Shown here one piece after another: positions 1-8,334 of a stretch of 64,000 nt of DNA (position 1 is its first letter; each line of letters opens with the position of its first letter). Origin of the DNA: JAPWJZ01 sp038247245 (lineage in GTDB: Bacteria > Pseudomonadota > Alphaproteobacteria > Micavibrionales > UBA2020). The translations under genes were made by a program, and so were the position numbers. Below the pieces are notes generated by a model. The model worked only from the letters and a program-made list of their open reading frames with translations, searched no databases and was not told the origin of the DNA. Where the stretch lies: assembly GCA_038247245.1 (NCBI GenBank), contig JBBRVE010000005.1, forward strand, positions 11,178 through 75,177. Direction: 5' to 3'.

Positions 1-1026
1 GAATTTACGTCTATATCAAAACGTCGGTTAGCCCAATTTCACCGCAATCGCAGGGGTTACTTTTCCCTTTGGATATTTGTGGTAATTTTTGCAATCAGCA
101 TGTGCGCTGAATTCGTTGCAAACGACAAGCCGATCCTAGTCGTTTATAACGGTGATTATTATGCCCCTGTTTTCAAGTCCTATGCGGAAACCCAGTTCGG
201 CGGGGAGTTCGAAACAGAAGCCGATTACCGGGACCCTGCGGTGGCTGAACTCATCAACCGTAAGGGTTGGATGATTTGGCCACCCATCCGCTACTCTTAT
301 CAAACCATCAATTATAATCTTGACGTTCCCGCGCCATCCCCGCCCAGTCGCGAAAACCTGCTCGGCACAGATGATCAAGCGCGTGACGTTTTTGCACGGC
401 TGATTTATGGTTTTCGCATTTCCGTTATTTTTGGCTTCATCTTGACGATAGTCAGTTCGGTAATAGGTATTTGTATCGGTGCGATGGAAGGGTATTTCGG
501 TGGCTGGTTCGATCTTTTGACTCAGCGTCTTATCGAAATTTGGGCTGGCATGCCTGTATTATTTCTGCTTATCATCATGGCTAGCGTGATCACACCGAGT
601 TTTTTTACGGTGCTTGGCATCATGCTGCTATTTTCATGGATGACCCTCGTGCCTTTAGTGAGGATCGAGTTTTTAAAGGCGCGTAATCTCGACTATATCC
701 GTGCAGCCAAAGCGTTGGGCGTGACCACTCCGGCCATTATGTTTAAGCATGCATTGCCGAATGCCATGGTATCAGTATTGTCGATGCTGCCGTTTATTCT
801 GGCAGGATCAGTGACCACGCTGACAAGTCTTGATTTCCTTGGATTTGGTCTGCCGCCTGGTTCTGCGTCATTAGGCGAGCTGCTGTCGCAGGGGAAAAAC
901 AACCTGCAGGCGCCGTGGCTGGGGATGACGGCATTTTTCTCGATCGCGGTGATGCTGAGCCTGCTGACCTTTATCGGCGAAGCGGTGCGCGACGCCTTCG
1001 ACCCGCGCAAGATTTTCAAAGGATAA
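1..1026 (+). CDS. yejE: ABC transporter permease, YejE-like (5' end outside window)
   Basis: Inner-membrane permease of a peptide/microcin C type ABC importer. The reading frame is open from base 1 (EFTSISKRRLAQFHRNRRGY...), which matches the N-terminus of YejE proteins, so the true start lies upstream and the GTG at 79 is internal. A first membrane segment (about 70-110 nt) is followed by a periplasmic stretch, then a conserved permease core with several hydrophobic helices and the EAA-type loop around 'DYIRAAKALGVTTP'. It ends in 'VRDAFDPRKIF', typical of the family. The ATPase gene follows after 5 nt. The first ~850 nt have noticeably lower G/C at third codon positions than the last ~170 nt and yejF. 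Family call confident; substrate inferred. Confidence 0.9.
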   Translation, partial: EFTSISKRRLAQFHRNRRGYFSLWIFVVIFAISMCAEFVANDKPILVVYNGDYYAPVFKSYAETQFGGEFETEADYRDPAVAELINRKGWMIWPPIRYSYQTINYNLDVPAPSPPSRENLLGTDDQARDVFARLIYGFRISVIFGFILTIVSSVIGICIGAMEGYFGGWFDLLTQRLIEIWAGMPVLFLLIIMASVITPSFFTVLGIMLLFSWMTLVPLVRIEFLKARNLDYIRAAKALGVTTPAIMFKHALPNAMVSVLSMLPFILAGSVTTLTSLDFLGFGLPPGSASLGELLSQGKNNLQAPWLGMTAFFSIAVMLSLLTFIGEAVRDAFDPRKIFKG

Positions 1027-1031
1027 TCACC

Positions 1032-2645
1032 ATGGCCCTGCTGGACGTCAAAAACCTCTCGGTCGATTTCGTGAACGGCAAGCAGGTCACGCATGCGGTG
1101 AAAAACATTTCCTTTTCCATCGAAAAGGGCGAAACGCTGGCGGTGGTCGGTGAATCAGGCTCCGGTAAATCCGTCACGGCGCTGTCCGTTCTGCAACTGC
1201 TGCCCTATCCGGTCGCGCAGCATCCGTCGGGCTCCATCAAGTTCAATGGTCAGGAACTGATGGGCGCTGGCGACAGTGTGCTGCGCACCATCCGCGGCAA
1301 CAAGGTTGCGATGATCTTTCAAGAGCCGATGACCTCGCTGAACCCGCTGCACACGATTGAAAAGCAGATTGCCGAAGCGCTGTTCCTGCATAAAAAAATG
1401 GAGCCGGATGCCGCACGCAAACGCGTGATCGAATTGCTGGAACTGGTCGGCCTGTCCAAACTGACGCAGCGCCTTGGCGCATACCCGCATGAATTGTCGG
1501 GCGGGCAGCGGCAGCGCGTGATGATCGCGATGGCCTTGGCGAACGAGCCCGACCTGCTGATCGCGGATGAACCCACCACGGCGGTCGATGTGACCGTACA
1601 GGCACAGATTTTGAAACTGCTGGCCGAATTGCAGCAGAAAATGGGCATGGCGATCCTGCTGATCACCCATGACCTGTCGATTGTGCGCAAGATGGCGAAC
1701 CGCGTCGCCGTCATGTATCACGGCGATATCGTGGAACAGGCTGACACCCGGACATTGTTCGCCAACCCACAGCATGATTACACCAAAATGCTGCTGGCCG
1801 CGCAGCCACACGGGCAGCCGATGCCCTTTGATACGAACGCAGCGCCGATACTGAAGGCCGACGACCTGAAGGTGCATTTCCCGATCAAGACCGGGGTTTT
1901 TCGCCGCACGACCGATTACGTGCGCGCGGTCGACGGCATCAATATCGCCATCCGTCCGGGGCAGACGGTCGGCGTGGTGGGCGAATCCGGTTCGGGCAAG
2001 ACGACGCTCGGCCTTGCGCTGCTGCGCCTGCTGAACAGTCAGGGGCTGGTGCAATTCGAAGGTAAATCGCTGAACGACATGGCAGACAAACAAATCCGCC
2101 CGTTGCGCCGTGATATGCAGATCGTGTTTCAGGACCCTTATGGCTCGCTCAGTCCGCGCCTGTCGGTCGCGCAGATCATCGAGGAAGGGTTGCTGGTGCA
2201 TTTTCCGCAGATGAATGCGGCGCAACGTGACGCAAAAGTGGTGGCGGGACTGAATGAAGTCGGCCTCGACCCCGAAACGCGCAACCGGTATCCGCATGAA
2301 TTTTCGGGCGGGCAGCGGCAGCGTATTGCGATTGCGCGCGCGATGGTGCTGAACCCGAAATTCGTGATCCTTGATGAACCGACATCGGCATTGGATATGT
2401 CGGTGCAGGCGCAGATCGTGGAACTGCTGCGCAAATTGCAGCGCGACCACAACCTGGCCTATATGTTCATCAGCCATGATTTGCGCGTGGTGAAGGCGAT
2501 GGCACATGACGTGATCGTGATGCGCAACGGCAAGGTGGTCGAGAGCGGCCCCGCCGCGCAAGTCTTCGATGCCCCGCGCGAGGATTACACCAAGGCGCTG
2601 CTGGCCGCCGCGCTCAACATCGACGTCGCGCCGCAGGCTGCATAA
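1032..2645 (+). CDS. yejF: ABC transporter ATP-binding protein with two ATPase domains, YejF-like
   Basis: Cytoplasmic ATPase that powers the YejABEF-type oligopeptide importer; two complete ABC cassettes are fused in one 537-residue chain. Cassette 1 has Walker A GESGSGKS (about 40-47), signature LSGGQRQR and Walker B LLIADEP. Cassette 2 has Walker A GESGSGKT (about 317-324), signature FSGGQRQR and Walker B FVILDEP. Both carry switch histidines (ITHD, ISHD). ATG 1032 was chosen because it lies just after the yejE stop and gives the standard N-terminus MALLDVKNLS; an in-frame start at 915 would lie inside yejE. It is in the same operon as yejE. Confidence 0.93.
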   Translation: MALLDVKNLSVDFVNGKQVTHAVKNISFSIEKGETLAVVGESGSGKSVTALSVLQLLPYPVAQHPSGSIKFNGQELMGAGDSVLRTIRGNKVAMIFQEPMTSLNPLHTIEKQIAEALFLHKKMEPDAARKRVIELLELVGLSKLTQRLGAYPHELSGGQRQRVMIAMALANEPDLLIADEPTTAVDVTVQAQILKLLAELQQKMGMAILLITHDLSIVRKMANRVAVMYHGDIVEQADTRTLFANPQHDYTKMLLAAQPHGQPMPFDTNAAPILKADDLKVHFPIKTGVFRRTTDYVRAVDGINIAIRPGQTVGVVGESGSGKTTLGLALLRLLNSQGLVQFEGKSLNDMADKQIRPLRRDMQIVFQDPYGSLSPRLSVAQIIEEGLLVHFPQMNAAQRDAKVVAGLNEVGLDPETRNRYPHEFSGGQRQRIAIARAMVLNPKFVILDEPTSALDMSVQAQIVELLRKLQRDHNLAYMFISHDLRVVKAMAHDVIVMRNGKVVESGPAAQVFDAPREDYTKALLAAALNIDVAPQAA

Positions 2646-2670
2646 AATTTTATATGTTTCACAAACGTGA

Positions 2671-2686
2671 ACGCGCGAAGGCGCGT
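2671..2686 (+). terminator. Hairpin after yejF, possible terminator
   Basis: A perfect 6-bp stem (ACGCGC/GCGCGT) with a GAAG loop lies 25 nt after the yejF stop. It has no following T-run, so intrinsic termination is doubtful; it may only protect the mRNA 3' end. Confidence 0.35.
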
Positions 2687-2717
2687 CGTCATGATTTGTA
2701 AACAATTCTATCAATAC

Positions 2718-2750
2718 TTAAACCGATGTTAAAATTTCGGGTGATATACT
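2718..2750 (+). promoter_or_regulatory. CtrA box overlapping the -35 region of a promoter
   Basis: TTAA-ACCGATG-TTAA (2718-2732) is a perfect match to the TTAA-N7-TTAA CtrA consensus known from Caulobacter. A -10-like TATACT follows at 2745-2750, so the box covers the position of the -35 element. This is the arrangement of CtrA-activated promoters. The small membrane protein gene starts 59 nt downstream. Confidence 0.65.
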
Positions 2751-2808
2751 GAAACTAGGAAACATCGGGGGACGCTTCCAATGATGAAAAAGAAAAGGGG
2801 TCGTGTCC

Positions 2809-3048
2809 ATGCAAGTATCGGTTCACAAAACACTGCAAAAACCTGTTCAGGTTTTAAACAAATATAAAATGTATTTTATCATTCTCGCCTTCGCCTTGCC
2901 GCTGTTCTTCTTTGCTTCGAACGGTTTTGGCAGTGAAGATGGCGGCCCGGCGCCTATCTGGCAACCGGTATCGGCGGATAATTACGTCATGCCGATGGAA
3001 CGCGCCGAAGGCTGGCAAGTGCGCCTGCGGCTGGCATCAAAAATGTAA
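2809..3048 (+). CDS. Small single-pass membrane protein, unknown function
   Basis: A 79-residue protein I do not recognise. A basic N-terminus (VHKTLQKPVQVLNKYK) precedes one hydrophobic segment (YFIILAFALPLFFFAS, about 24-39), then a short soluble tail. It could be a signal anchor or a signal peptide with a short mature domain. ATG 2809 is preferred over GTG 2803 because the ribosome site AAAAGGGG (2793-2800) is 8 nt upstream of it. The gene is monocistronic and preceded by a perfect CtrA box with a -10 element, so cell-cycle-linked expression is inferred. Its stop lies 8 nt from the convergent end of the indolepyruvate oxidoreductase gene. Confidence 0.65.
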   Translation: MQVSVHKTLQKPVQVLNKYKMYFIILAFALPLFFFASNGFGSEDGGPAPIWQPVSADNYVMPMERAEGWQVRLRLASKM

Positions 3049-3056
3049 ACGGCCGG

Positions 3057-6000
3057 TCAGGCGGCGCGCTTCTGCTCCGGCTGGACAGGCCTGTTGAAGC
3101 TGAGGAGTAGTGCTGCTTCCGCTTCCTTGGCTTTCTTCAGGTGCGCGTCCTTCACATGACCGTAACCGCGGATATGTTCCGGGATGCTGGCGATATCGAC
3201 AGCGACGTTGAAATTGCGGTCGGTCAGGCCCGTCAGCAGGCCTTCGATCGTCGCGCGATAATCCTTGATCAGCTGGCGTTCCGTGCGGCGTTCGTGGGTA
3301 TAGCCGAAAATATCGAGCGGCGTGCCACGCAGGCCTTTCAGCTTCGCCAGAACGGCGAAGACCGGCAAGATCCACGCGCCGAATTCCATTTTCTGGAGCT
3401 CGCCCGTCACCGCGTCGCGTTTCGCAATCAGCGGCGGGGCAAGATGGAAGCGCAGCTTGTAATCGCCGTCAAGGGTGCTTTTCAGCTGCGACAGGAAGTG
3501 GCCGTCGGTGTGCAGGCGGGCGACTTCGTATTCGTCCTTGTAGGCCATCAGCTTGTAATAGTAACGCGCAACGGCCTCGGTCAGTTTGCCGGGGTTGCCC
3601 TTGACGCGGATTTCGGCGGTGCGTACGGCATCGACGAGGTCCTTGTATTTTTCCGCATAGGCTTCGTTTTGATAACCCGTGAGCGACATCATGCGGCGGT
3701 CGATGGTTTCTTCGGTCGAGGTGGAAATCTGGCGGTGGCGGTCCGATCCGTCCGCCGTTTTCTTGGGCGCGGCCAGTTCTTCGACCTTTGCGATATCCCA
3801 TGCGGCGCGGCGGCCCCATGTGAAGCTCTGCTGGTTCATGCCGATGGCAACGCCGTTCAGTTCAATCGCCTTCATGATCGCGTCATGGCCAAGCGGGATC
3901 AGCCCTTTTTGCCACGCATAGCCCAGCATGAACATGTTGGTCGCAATCGAATCGCCCATCAGCGCCGTTGCGATTTGTGACGTGTCGAGGACGGACAGGT
4001 TATCGCGGCCGCACAGGGCTGCGATAGAATCGATGATGGATTTCGACGGGATCGTCCAGTCGGGCTTGCGGGTGAATTCGCCCGTCTGCGCCTTGTGCGT
4101 GTTCAGGACGATTTTGGTTTCGCCCTGACGGATTTTCGACAGACAGTCGCCATCCGCTGTCACTAGCAAATCCGCGCCGATGATCACATTCGCGCCGGCG
4201 ATGCCGATGCGCACGGTGTTGATCGCGTCGGGGGTTTTTGCGATGCGGATATGGCTCGTGACCGCGCCGCCCTTTTGCGCGAGGCCGGTCTGGTCCATGG
4301 TGGTCGCGCCCTTGTCTTCAAGATGTGCCGCCATGGCGAGGATCGCGCCAACGGTCACGATGCCCGTGCCGCCTACGCCGTTGACGAGGATTGCGCAAGG
4401 TTCGGACAGGTCGCCGATGACGGGCATCGGCATTGCCGCAAAAAATTCCTCAACCTCGTTGCCGATTTTCGCCGCTTCGGGTTTCTTCAATCCGCCGCCC
4501 AGCACGGTGACGAAGCTGGGGCAGAAGCCCTTCACGCAGGAGAAATCCTTGTTGCAGCTGGATTGGTCAATCTGGCGCTTGCGGCCGAATTCGGTTTCGA
4601 CGGGCGCGATCGACAGGCAGTTCGATTTCTTGCCGCAATCGCCGCAACCTTCGCAGACGCGCTCGTTAATCACGACGCGTTTCGGCGGGTCAATCATGAG
4701 GCCGCGTTTACGGCGGCGGCGTTTTTCGGCGGCGCAGGTCTGGTCATAGATCATGACCGTCACGCCCGGGATTTCGCGCAATTTGCGCTGCACGGCATCA
4801 AGATCGTCGCGGTGGGTGATCTGCACGCCCTGCGGCAGCATGACGCCCTTGTATTTCCACGGCTCGTCCGACACGACATAGATCGTCTCGATCCCTTCGG
4901 CGCGCACTTGGCTCGCCACCATCGGCACTGACAGCTGGCCGTCGACCGGCTGGCCGCCCGTCATGGCGACGGCGTCATTGTAGAGAATTTTATAGGTGAT
5001 GTTCACCTTCGCGGCTTGCGCTGCGCGGATCGCCAGCAGGCCGGAATGGAAATAGGTGCCGTCGCCCAGGTTGGTGAAGATATGCTTTTCATCCGTGAAC
5101 GGGGCCTGGCCGATCCATGGCACGCCTTCGCCGCCCATCTGGGTGAACATCATGGTGGATCTGTCCATCCACATCGTCATGTAATGGCAACCGATACCGG
5201 CAAGCGCGCGGGAACCTTCGGGCACCACGGTCGAGGTGTTGTGCGGGCAGCCGGAGCAGAACCACGGCATCCGCACGACGGGCGAGGGCTTGCCCTTCAG
5301 GTCGAAATTCTTGTGGATGATATCCATGCGGCTGGCGAAGCTGGACGTATCCATGATCGGCGTCAGGCGCTTGATCAGCGCATCGGCAATCTGGCCGGGC
5401 GACAGTTCATATGTTTCGGGCAGCAGCGGCGCGCCGCGCTCGTCGATCTTGCCGGTTACGCGCGGGCGGCGGGGCAGGGGCATGTTGAACAGCGCCTTTT
5501 TGATCTGTTCTTCGATCAGTCCGCGCTTTTCCTCCACCACAAACAATTCTTCGACTTCTTCGGCAAGCTTGAGGATGCCGGAGGTTTCCAGCGGCCAGAC
5601 AAGGGCGACCTTGTAAACCGCCAAACCCATTTCTTCGGCGCGCTGTTTCGTGATGCCCAAATCTTCCAGCGCCTGCATTGTGTCCATCCAGCCCTTGCCG
5701 GTCGCGACAATGCCGAAGCGTTTGCGGGCGGGGTTGAGGGTCAGGCGGTCGAGGCCGTTCGCGCGGGCATAGGCCTGCGCGGCGGGCAGCTTCAGCGTGA
5801 CAAGGCGCTCTTCCTGCGCGACGGGCGCATCGTACCAGCGGATGTTCAACCCGTCTTCCGGCATCGCGAAATCGGTCGGCGTATTGAACGTCATCGCAAA
5901 GGGGTTGGTATAGACGGAGGCCGAGCTGTCCGCGAAATCGGAAATGATTTTCAGGCCCGACCAAGTACCCGAATAGCGGCTCATGGCGATGCCGTGCAGG

Positions 6001-6545
6001 CCAAGCTCCAGCGCGTCCTCGATCCCTGCAGGGTGCAGCATCGGGATCATGGCATGCATAAACGCATGTTCCGACTGGTGCGGGAAGGTGGATGATTTGC
6101 AGGCATGGTCGTCACCGGCCAGCGCCAGCACGCCACCGTGTTTCGACGATCCGGCGGCGTTCGCGTGTTTCAGCACGTCAATCGAACGGTCAACGCCGGG
6201 GCCCTTGCCGTACCACATGCCCACGATGCCGTCGTAACGTGCGGCGGGACCGAGGTTCAATTGCTGGCTGCCCCAGACGGCGGTCGCGCCCAAATCCTCG
6301 TTCACGCCGGGGACGAACTTGATCTCGTGTTCTGCGGTGAATTTCTTGGCCTGCATGATGGCCTGATCGAGCCCGCCCAAGGGCGAGCCGCGATAGCCGG
6401 AGATGAAGGTGGCGGTTTTGAGGCCGGCGGCCTTGTCCAGTTCATGTTGCATCATCGGGATGCGCACGAGCGCCTGAAGGCCGTTCAGGTAAATCCGGCC
6501 CGATTTCTCGGTGTATTTGTCATCCAGCGTAACTGCGTCGCGCAT
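3057..6545 (-). CDS. iorAB: Indolepyruvate ferredoxin oxidoreductase, fused alpha and beta subunits
   Basis: Oxidises arylpyruvates (indolepyruvate and related products of aromatic amino-acid transamination) to acyl-CoA, passing electrons to ferredoxin; thiamine-diphosphate and Fe-S dependent. The 1162-residue chain is the long fused form seen in proteobacteria. It begins with the pyrimidine-binding region (SGYRGSPLGGLDQAI), has the 'WFCSGCPHNTS' motif and GDGTYFHSGL in the TPP domain, then a cysteine cluster (CEGCGDCGKKSNC and CNKDFSCVKGFC) for Fe-S binding. The C-terminal gamma-type domain starts near 'VNGVGGTGIVTVG'. Monocistronic, convergent with the small membrane gene. No truncation seen. 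Confidence 0.95.
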   Translation of the reverse strand: MRDAVTLDDKYTEKSGRIYLNGLQALVRIPMMQHELDKAAGLKTATFISGYRGSPLGGLDQAIMQAKKFTAEHEIKFVPGVNEDLGATAVWGSQQLNLGPAARYDGIVGMWYGKGPGVDRSIDVLKHANAAGSSKHGGVLALAGDDHACKSSTFPHQSEHAFMHAMIPMLHPAGIEDALELGLHGIAMSRYSGTWSGLKIISDFADSSASVYTNPFAMTFNTPTDFAMPEDGLNIRWYDAPVAQEERLVTLKLPAAQAYARANGLDRLTLNPARKRFGIVATGKGWMDTMQALEDLGITKQRAEEMGLAVYKVALVWPLETSGILKLAEEVEELFVVEEKRGLIEEQIKKALFNMPLPRRPRVTGKIDERGAPLLPETYELSPGQIADALIKRLTPIMDTSSFASRMDIIHKNFDLKGKPSPVVRMPWFCSGCPHNTSTVVPEGSRALAGIGCHYMTMWMDRSTMMFTQMGGEGVPWIGQAPFTDEKHIFTNLGDGTYFHSGLLAIRAAQAAKVNITYKILYNDAVAMTGGQPVDGQLSVPMVASQVRAEGIETIYVVSDEPWKYKGVMLPQGVQITHRDDLDAVQRKLREIPGVTVMIYDQTCAAEKRRRRKRGLMIDPPKRVVINERVCEGCGDCGKKSNCLSIAPVETEFGRKRQIDQSSCNKDFSCVKGFCPSFVTVLGGGLKKPEAAKIGNEVEEFFAAMPMPVIGDLSEPCAILVNGVGGTGIVTVGAILAMAAHLEDKGATTMDQTGLAQKGGAVTSHIRIAKTPDAINTVRIGIAGANVIIGADLLVTADGDCLSKIRQGETKIVLNTHKAQTGEFTRKPDWTIPSKSIIDSIAALCGRDNLSVLDTSQIATALMGDSIATNMFMLGYAWQKGLIPLGHDAIMKAIELNGVAIGMNQQSFTWGRRAAWDIAKVEELAAPKKTADGSDRHRQISTSTEETIDRRMMSLTGYQNEAYAEKYKDLVDAVRTAEIRVKGNPGKLTEAVARYYYKLMAYKDEYEVARLHTDGHFLSQLKSTLDGDYKLRFHLAPPLIAKRDAVTGELQKMEFGAWILPVFAVLAKLKGLRGTPLDIFGYTHERRTERQLIKDYRATIEGLLTGLTDRNFNVAVDIASIPEHIRGYGHVKDAHLKKAKEAEAALLLSFNRPVQPEQKRAA

Positions 6546-6817
6546 GCCCTGAGCCCCACCCGTATATAGCTTTACCGCGTCGCGGCGGCCGATTCCGTAC
6601 CTGCGTTAAGGTAGTATCGTATACCGCCCCGGGCAACTTTATTTCAACATTTTTTTTCATAAATTGGCGTAGATAAATGTTAAAAATCAACGCGATAGCG
6701 CAACTTTTTGTGCTGCAACGCACAAATCGGCGCGAAATATAAGGCTTTTCAGGCAAGCAAAGCCTATGTTACAACCGCTGACGCCAATCAAGGCGAGCTT
6801 TTATAAAGAGATTCGGA

Positions 6818-6834
6818 AAGGGGTGATTACCATC
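6818..6834 (+). promoter_or_regulatory. Strong Shine-Dalgarno placing the rpsU start at an ATC codon
   Basis: AAGGGGTGAT (6819-6828) nearly matches the full 16S anti-Shine-Dalgarno complement AAGGAGGTGAT. The nearest codon at normal spacing is ATC 6832-6834, not a canonical start. The same core occurs before flgN (AAAAGGGGTGATAACCATG, minus strand), where ATG sits exactly where rpsU has ATC. Confidence 0.6.
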
Positions 6835-7038
6835 GTACAGGTCATCGTACGCGATAACAACGTAGACCAGGCACTGCGCGCATTGAAGAAAAAGATGCAG
6901 CGTGAAGGACTGTTCCGCGAAATGAAACTGCGCCGCCACTATGAGAAGCCTTCTGTCAAGAAGGCGCGTGAGCGTTCTGAAGCAGTTCGTCGCCACCGCA
7001 AACTTGAGCGCAAGCGCAAGGAAAGGGACGGCGAATAA
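6832..7038 (+). CDS. rpsU: 30S ribosomal protein S21 (apparent ATC start)
   Basis: Small-subunit ribosomal protein near the anti-Shine-Dalgarno region of 16S rRNA. The sequence VQVIVRDNNVDQALRALKKK, then REMKLRRHYEKPS and a basic tail, is diagnostic. Homologues start M-V-Q-V or M-Q-V; here the aligned Met codon is ATC (6832). In-frame alternatives are GTG 6823, which overlaps the ribosome site and would add MIT, and ATG 6766, which would add 22 residues not seen in the family. With the ATC start the protein is 68 residues, the usual size. A strong terminator follows, so the gene is monocistronic. Confidence 0.93.
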   Translation: MVQVIVRDNNVDQALRALKKKMQREGLFREMKLRRHYEKPSVKKARERSEAVRRHRKLERKRKERDGE

Positions 7039-7073
7039 TCGTTATCGGCTAATATCACCGCTAAGGTATTGAG

Positions 7074-7106
7074 AAAGGGGTCCGCGCGTTATGCCGGACC
7101 CTTTTT
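7074..7106 (+). terminator. Intrinsic terminator of rpsU
   Basis: Stem GGGTCCG/CGGACCC (7078-7084 and 7095-7101) with flanking AAA/TTT pairing, followed by TTTTT (7102-7106). Confidence 0.85.
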
Positions 7107-7124
7107 GCTGTTCGCTCCATGAGC

Positions 7125-7235
7125 GTCATGCCCGGCCTTGTGCGGACATCCGGTAGGCTGTCCAACCGTCATATGACTCTGGAGCCACATGACGTGCGGA
7201 CGCGCTCCCAGACCCCCGCACAAGGCGGGGGTGAC
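7125..7235. repeat. Inverted-repeat element between rpsU and ankyrin gene
   Basis: Left arm starts GTCATGCCCGGCCTTGTGCGG (7125-7145) and right arm ends CCGCACAAGGCGGGGGTGAC (to 7235); they are imperfect reverse complements of about 22 nt, separated by ~67 nt. It resembles the palindromic intergenic repeats that begin 'GTCATnCCCG' in many alphaproteobacteria. The right arm lies just downstream of the ankyrin gene stop and could fold into a transcript-end structure. Confidence 0.6.
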
Positions 7236-7242
7236 GCGGAAT

Positions 7243-8196
7243 TTAAATCTTCAGCTTTGCGATCTGTGATTGCGGGGCGGGTTTGTCGTCCAGCACTTGC
7301 GGCTGGCCGCCGGCTTTTTTCAATTCATCGGCTGCGCGGGAAAGGGTGGCGTCAGCGAGCGTGGTGAATCTCTCGGCAACGCCCAGCGTTTCCGCGCCGG
7401 TTTTCAGGTTCTCGGAAATAATCAGGCGTTCGCGGGATTCGAAATTGAAAATTTCGGTGATCTTGCGGTTCAGCACGGGCATGTCGGCGATTTTGGCGAT
7501 GGTGGTGGCGTTCATCAGCGCCCATGTTTCCGATGCGCTGGCGGGCTTGTTTTCGTTGGCGGCGGGAACAGCAACAACGGCGGGCGTTTCCACCGGCGGC
7601 GCGCCTCGCACGGTCGTCTCGATGATTTTTTGCAGGCGCGGGTATTTTTCGCGGGCGAGGTCGGCGGGCGTCTTGTCATCCTTGCCCGGCATATCGGTGC
7701 GCGCGCCGGCGGTAATCAGGAATTCCAGCACTGCGCCGCGGTCGTTGGCGACGGCGTAATAGGCAGCGGTCAATTCGTCCTTTTTATTGCGCACATTCAG
7801 GTCGGCGTTTTTTTCGGCCAGTGCCTTCACCGCATCAAGGTCGCCGTTATGCGCCGCCCAGTGGATAGGATAGGTATAGCTGCTGTTATGCGCGTTCACA
7901 TCCGACCCTGCCGCGATCAGCAGCAACGCCGCCGCCGATTTATCCTTGGTCAGCGCGAGCAGCAGCGCGTGGTTTCCCTCGGGGTCTGTCAGGTTGAGGT
8001 CGGGCTTGCGCGTGAGGAGGTATTTGATGGCTTCCAGCTGCCCCGCCTCCGCCGCCAGCATCAGGGCGGTCTTGCCTTCGGCGTTTTTCATGTCGACGGG
8101 ATAGGGCGTACCGGTCTGCAAACCGTATTTGAGTTCATCAAGATCACCGCTGATCGCGGCCGCAAAGAAGGTCTTCTTCGTGCTGATGAATGCCAT
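7243..8196 (-). CDS. Ankyrin-repeat protein with conserved C-terminal EIFNFESRER domain
   Basis: A 317-residue cytoplasmic protein without signal peptide. Four to five ankyrin repeats cover about residues 10-185 (GKTALMLAAEAGQLEAIKYL, YPIHWAAHNGDLDAVKALAE). A proline/alanine linker (about 198-220) leads to a conserved C-terminal region: a Trp near 225, then EIFNFESRER (248-257), 'ISENLKTGAE' and an amphipathic helix. The same C-terminal block ends the next two upstream genes, so the three are paralogues. It is separated from the neighbouring ankyrin pair by 138 nt and may have its own promoter. Ankyrin repeats bind proteins; the partner is unknown. Confidence 0.85.
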   Translation of the reverse strand: MAFISTKKTFFAAAISGDLDELKYGLQTGTPYPVDMKNAEGKTALMLAAEAGQLEAIKYLLTRKPDLNLTDPEGNHALLLALTKDKSAAALLLIAAGSDVNAHNSSYTYPIHWAAHNGDLDAVKALAEKNADLNVRNKKDELTAAYYAVANDRGAVLEFLITAGARTDMPGKDDKTPADLAREKYPRLQKIIETTVRGAPPVETPAVVAVPAANENKPASASETWALMNATTIAKIADMPVLNRKITEIFNFESRERLIISENLKTGAETLGVAERFTTLADATLSRAADELKKAGGQPQVLDDKPAPQSQIAKLKI

Positions 8197-8285
8197 GTGG
8201 TAAGTCGTTTTCCCCGCGTTGTTTATGGTGTTGGGGAATTATCCCAACCGCACGAGAAACGGTCAAGAGGTATTATAATACCATA

Positions 8286-8307
8286 CTGAAAACGTTCACG
8301 TTTTCAG
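8286..8307. repeat. Perfect hairpin between ankyrin genes
   Basis: CTGAAAACG/CGTTTTCAG, a 9-bp stem with a 4-nt loop, lies 28 nt past the stop of the 8335-9285 gene. On the minus strand no T-run follows, so it may be an operator or an mRNA-stabilising hairpin rather than a terminator. The rest of the 138-nt gap (8197-8334) is AT-rich and probably holds the promoter of the 7243-8196 gene. Confidence 0.5.
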
Positions 8308-8334
8308 CTTTTATAACAATCAATCGTTGGGTTT

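Noticed and set aside
1155..2714. 519-codon minus-strand frame opposite yejF
   Set aside because: Shadow of a high-GC gene; His/Arg/Gln-rich translation without any motif, while the plus strand has two complete ABC cassettes.
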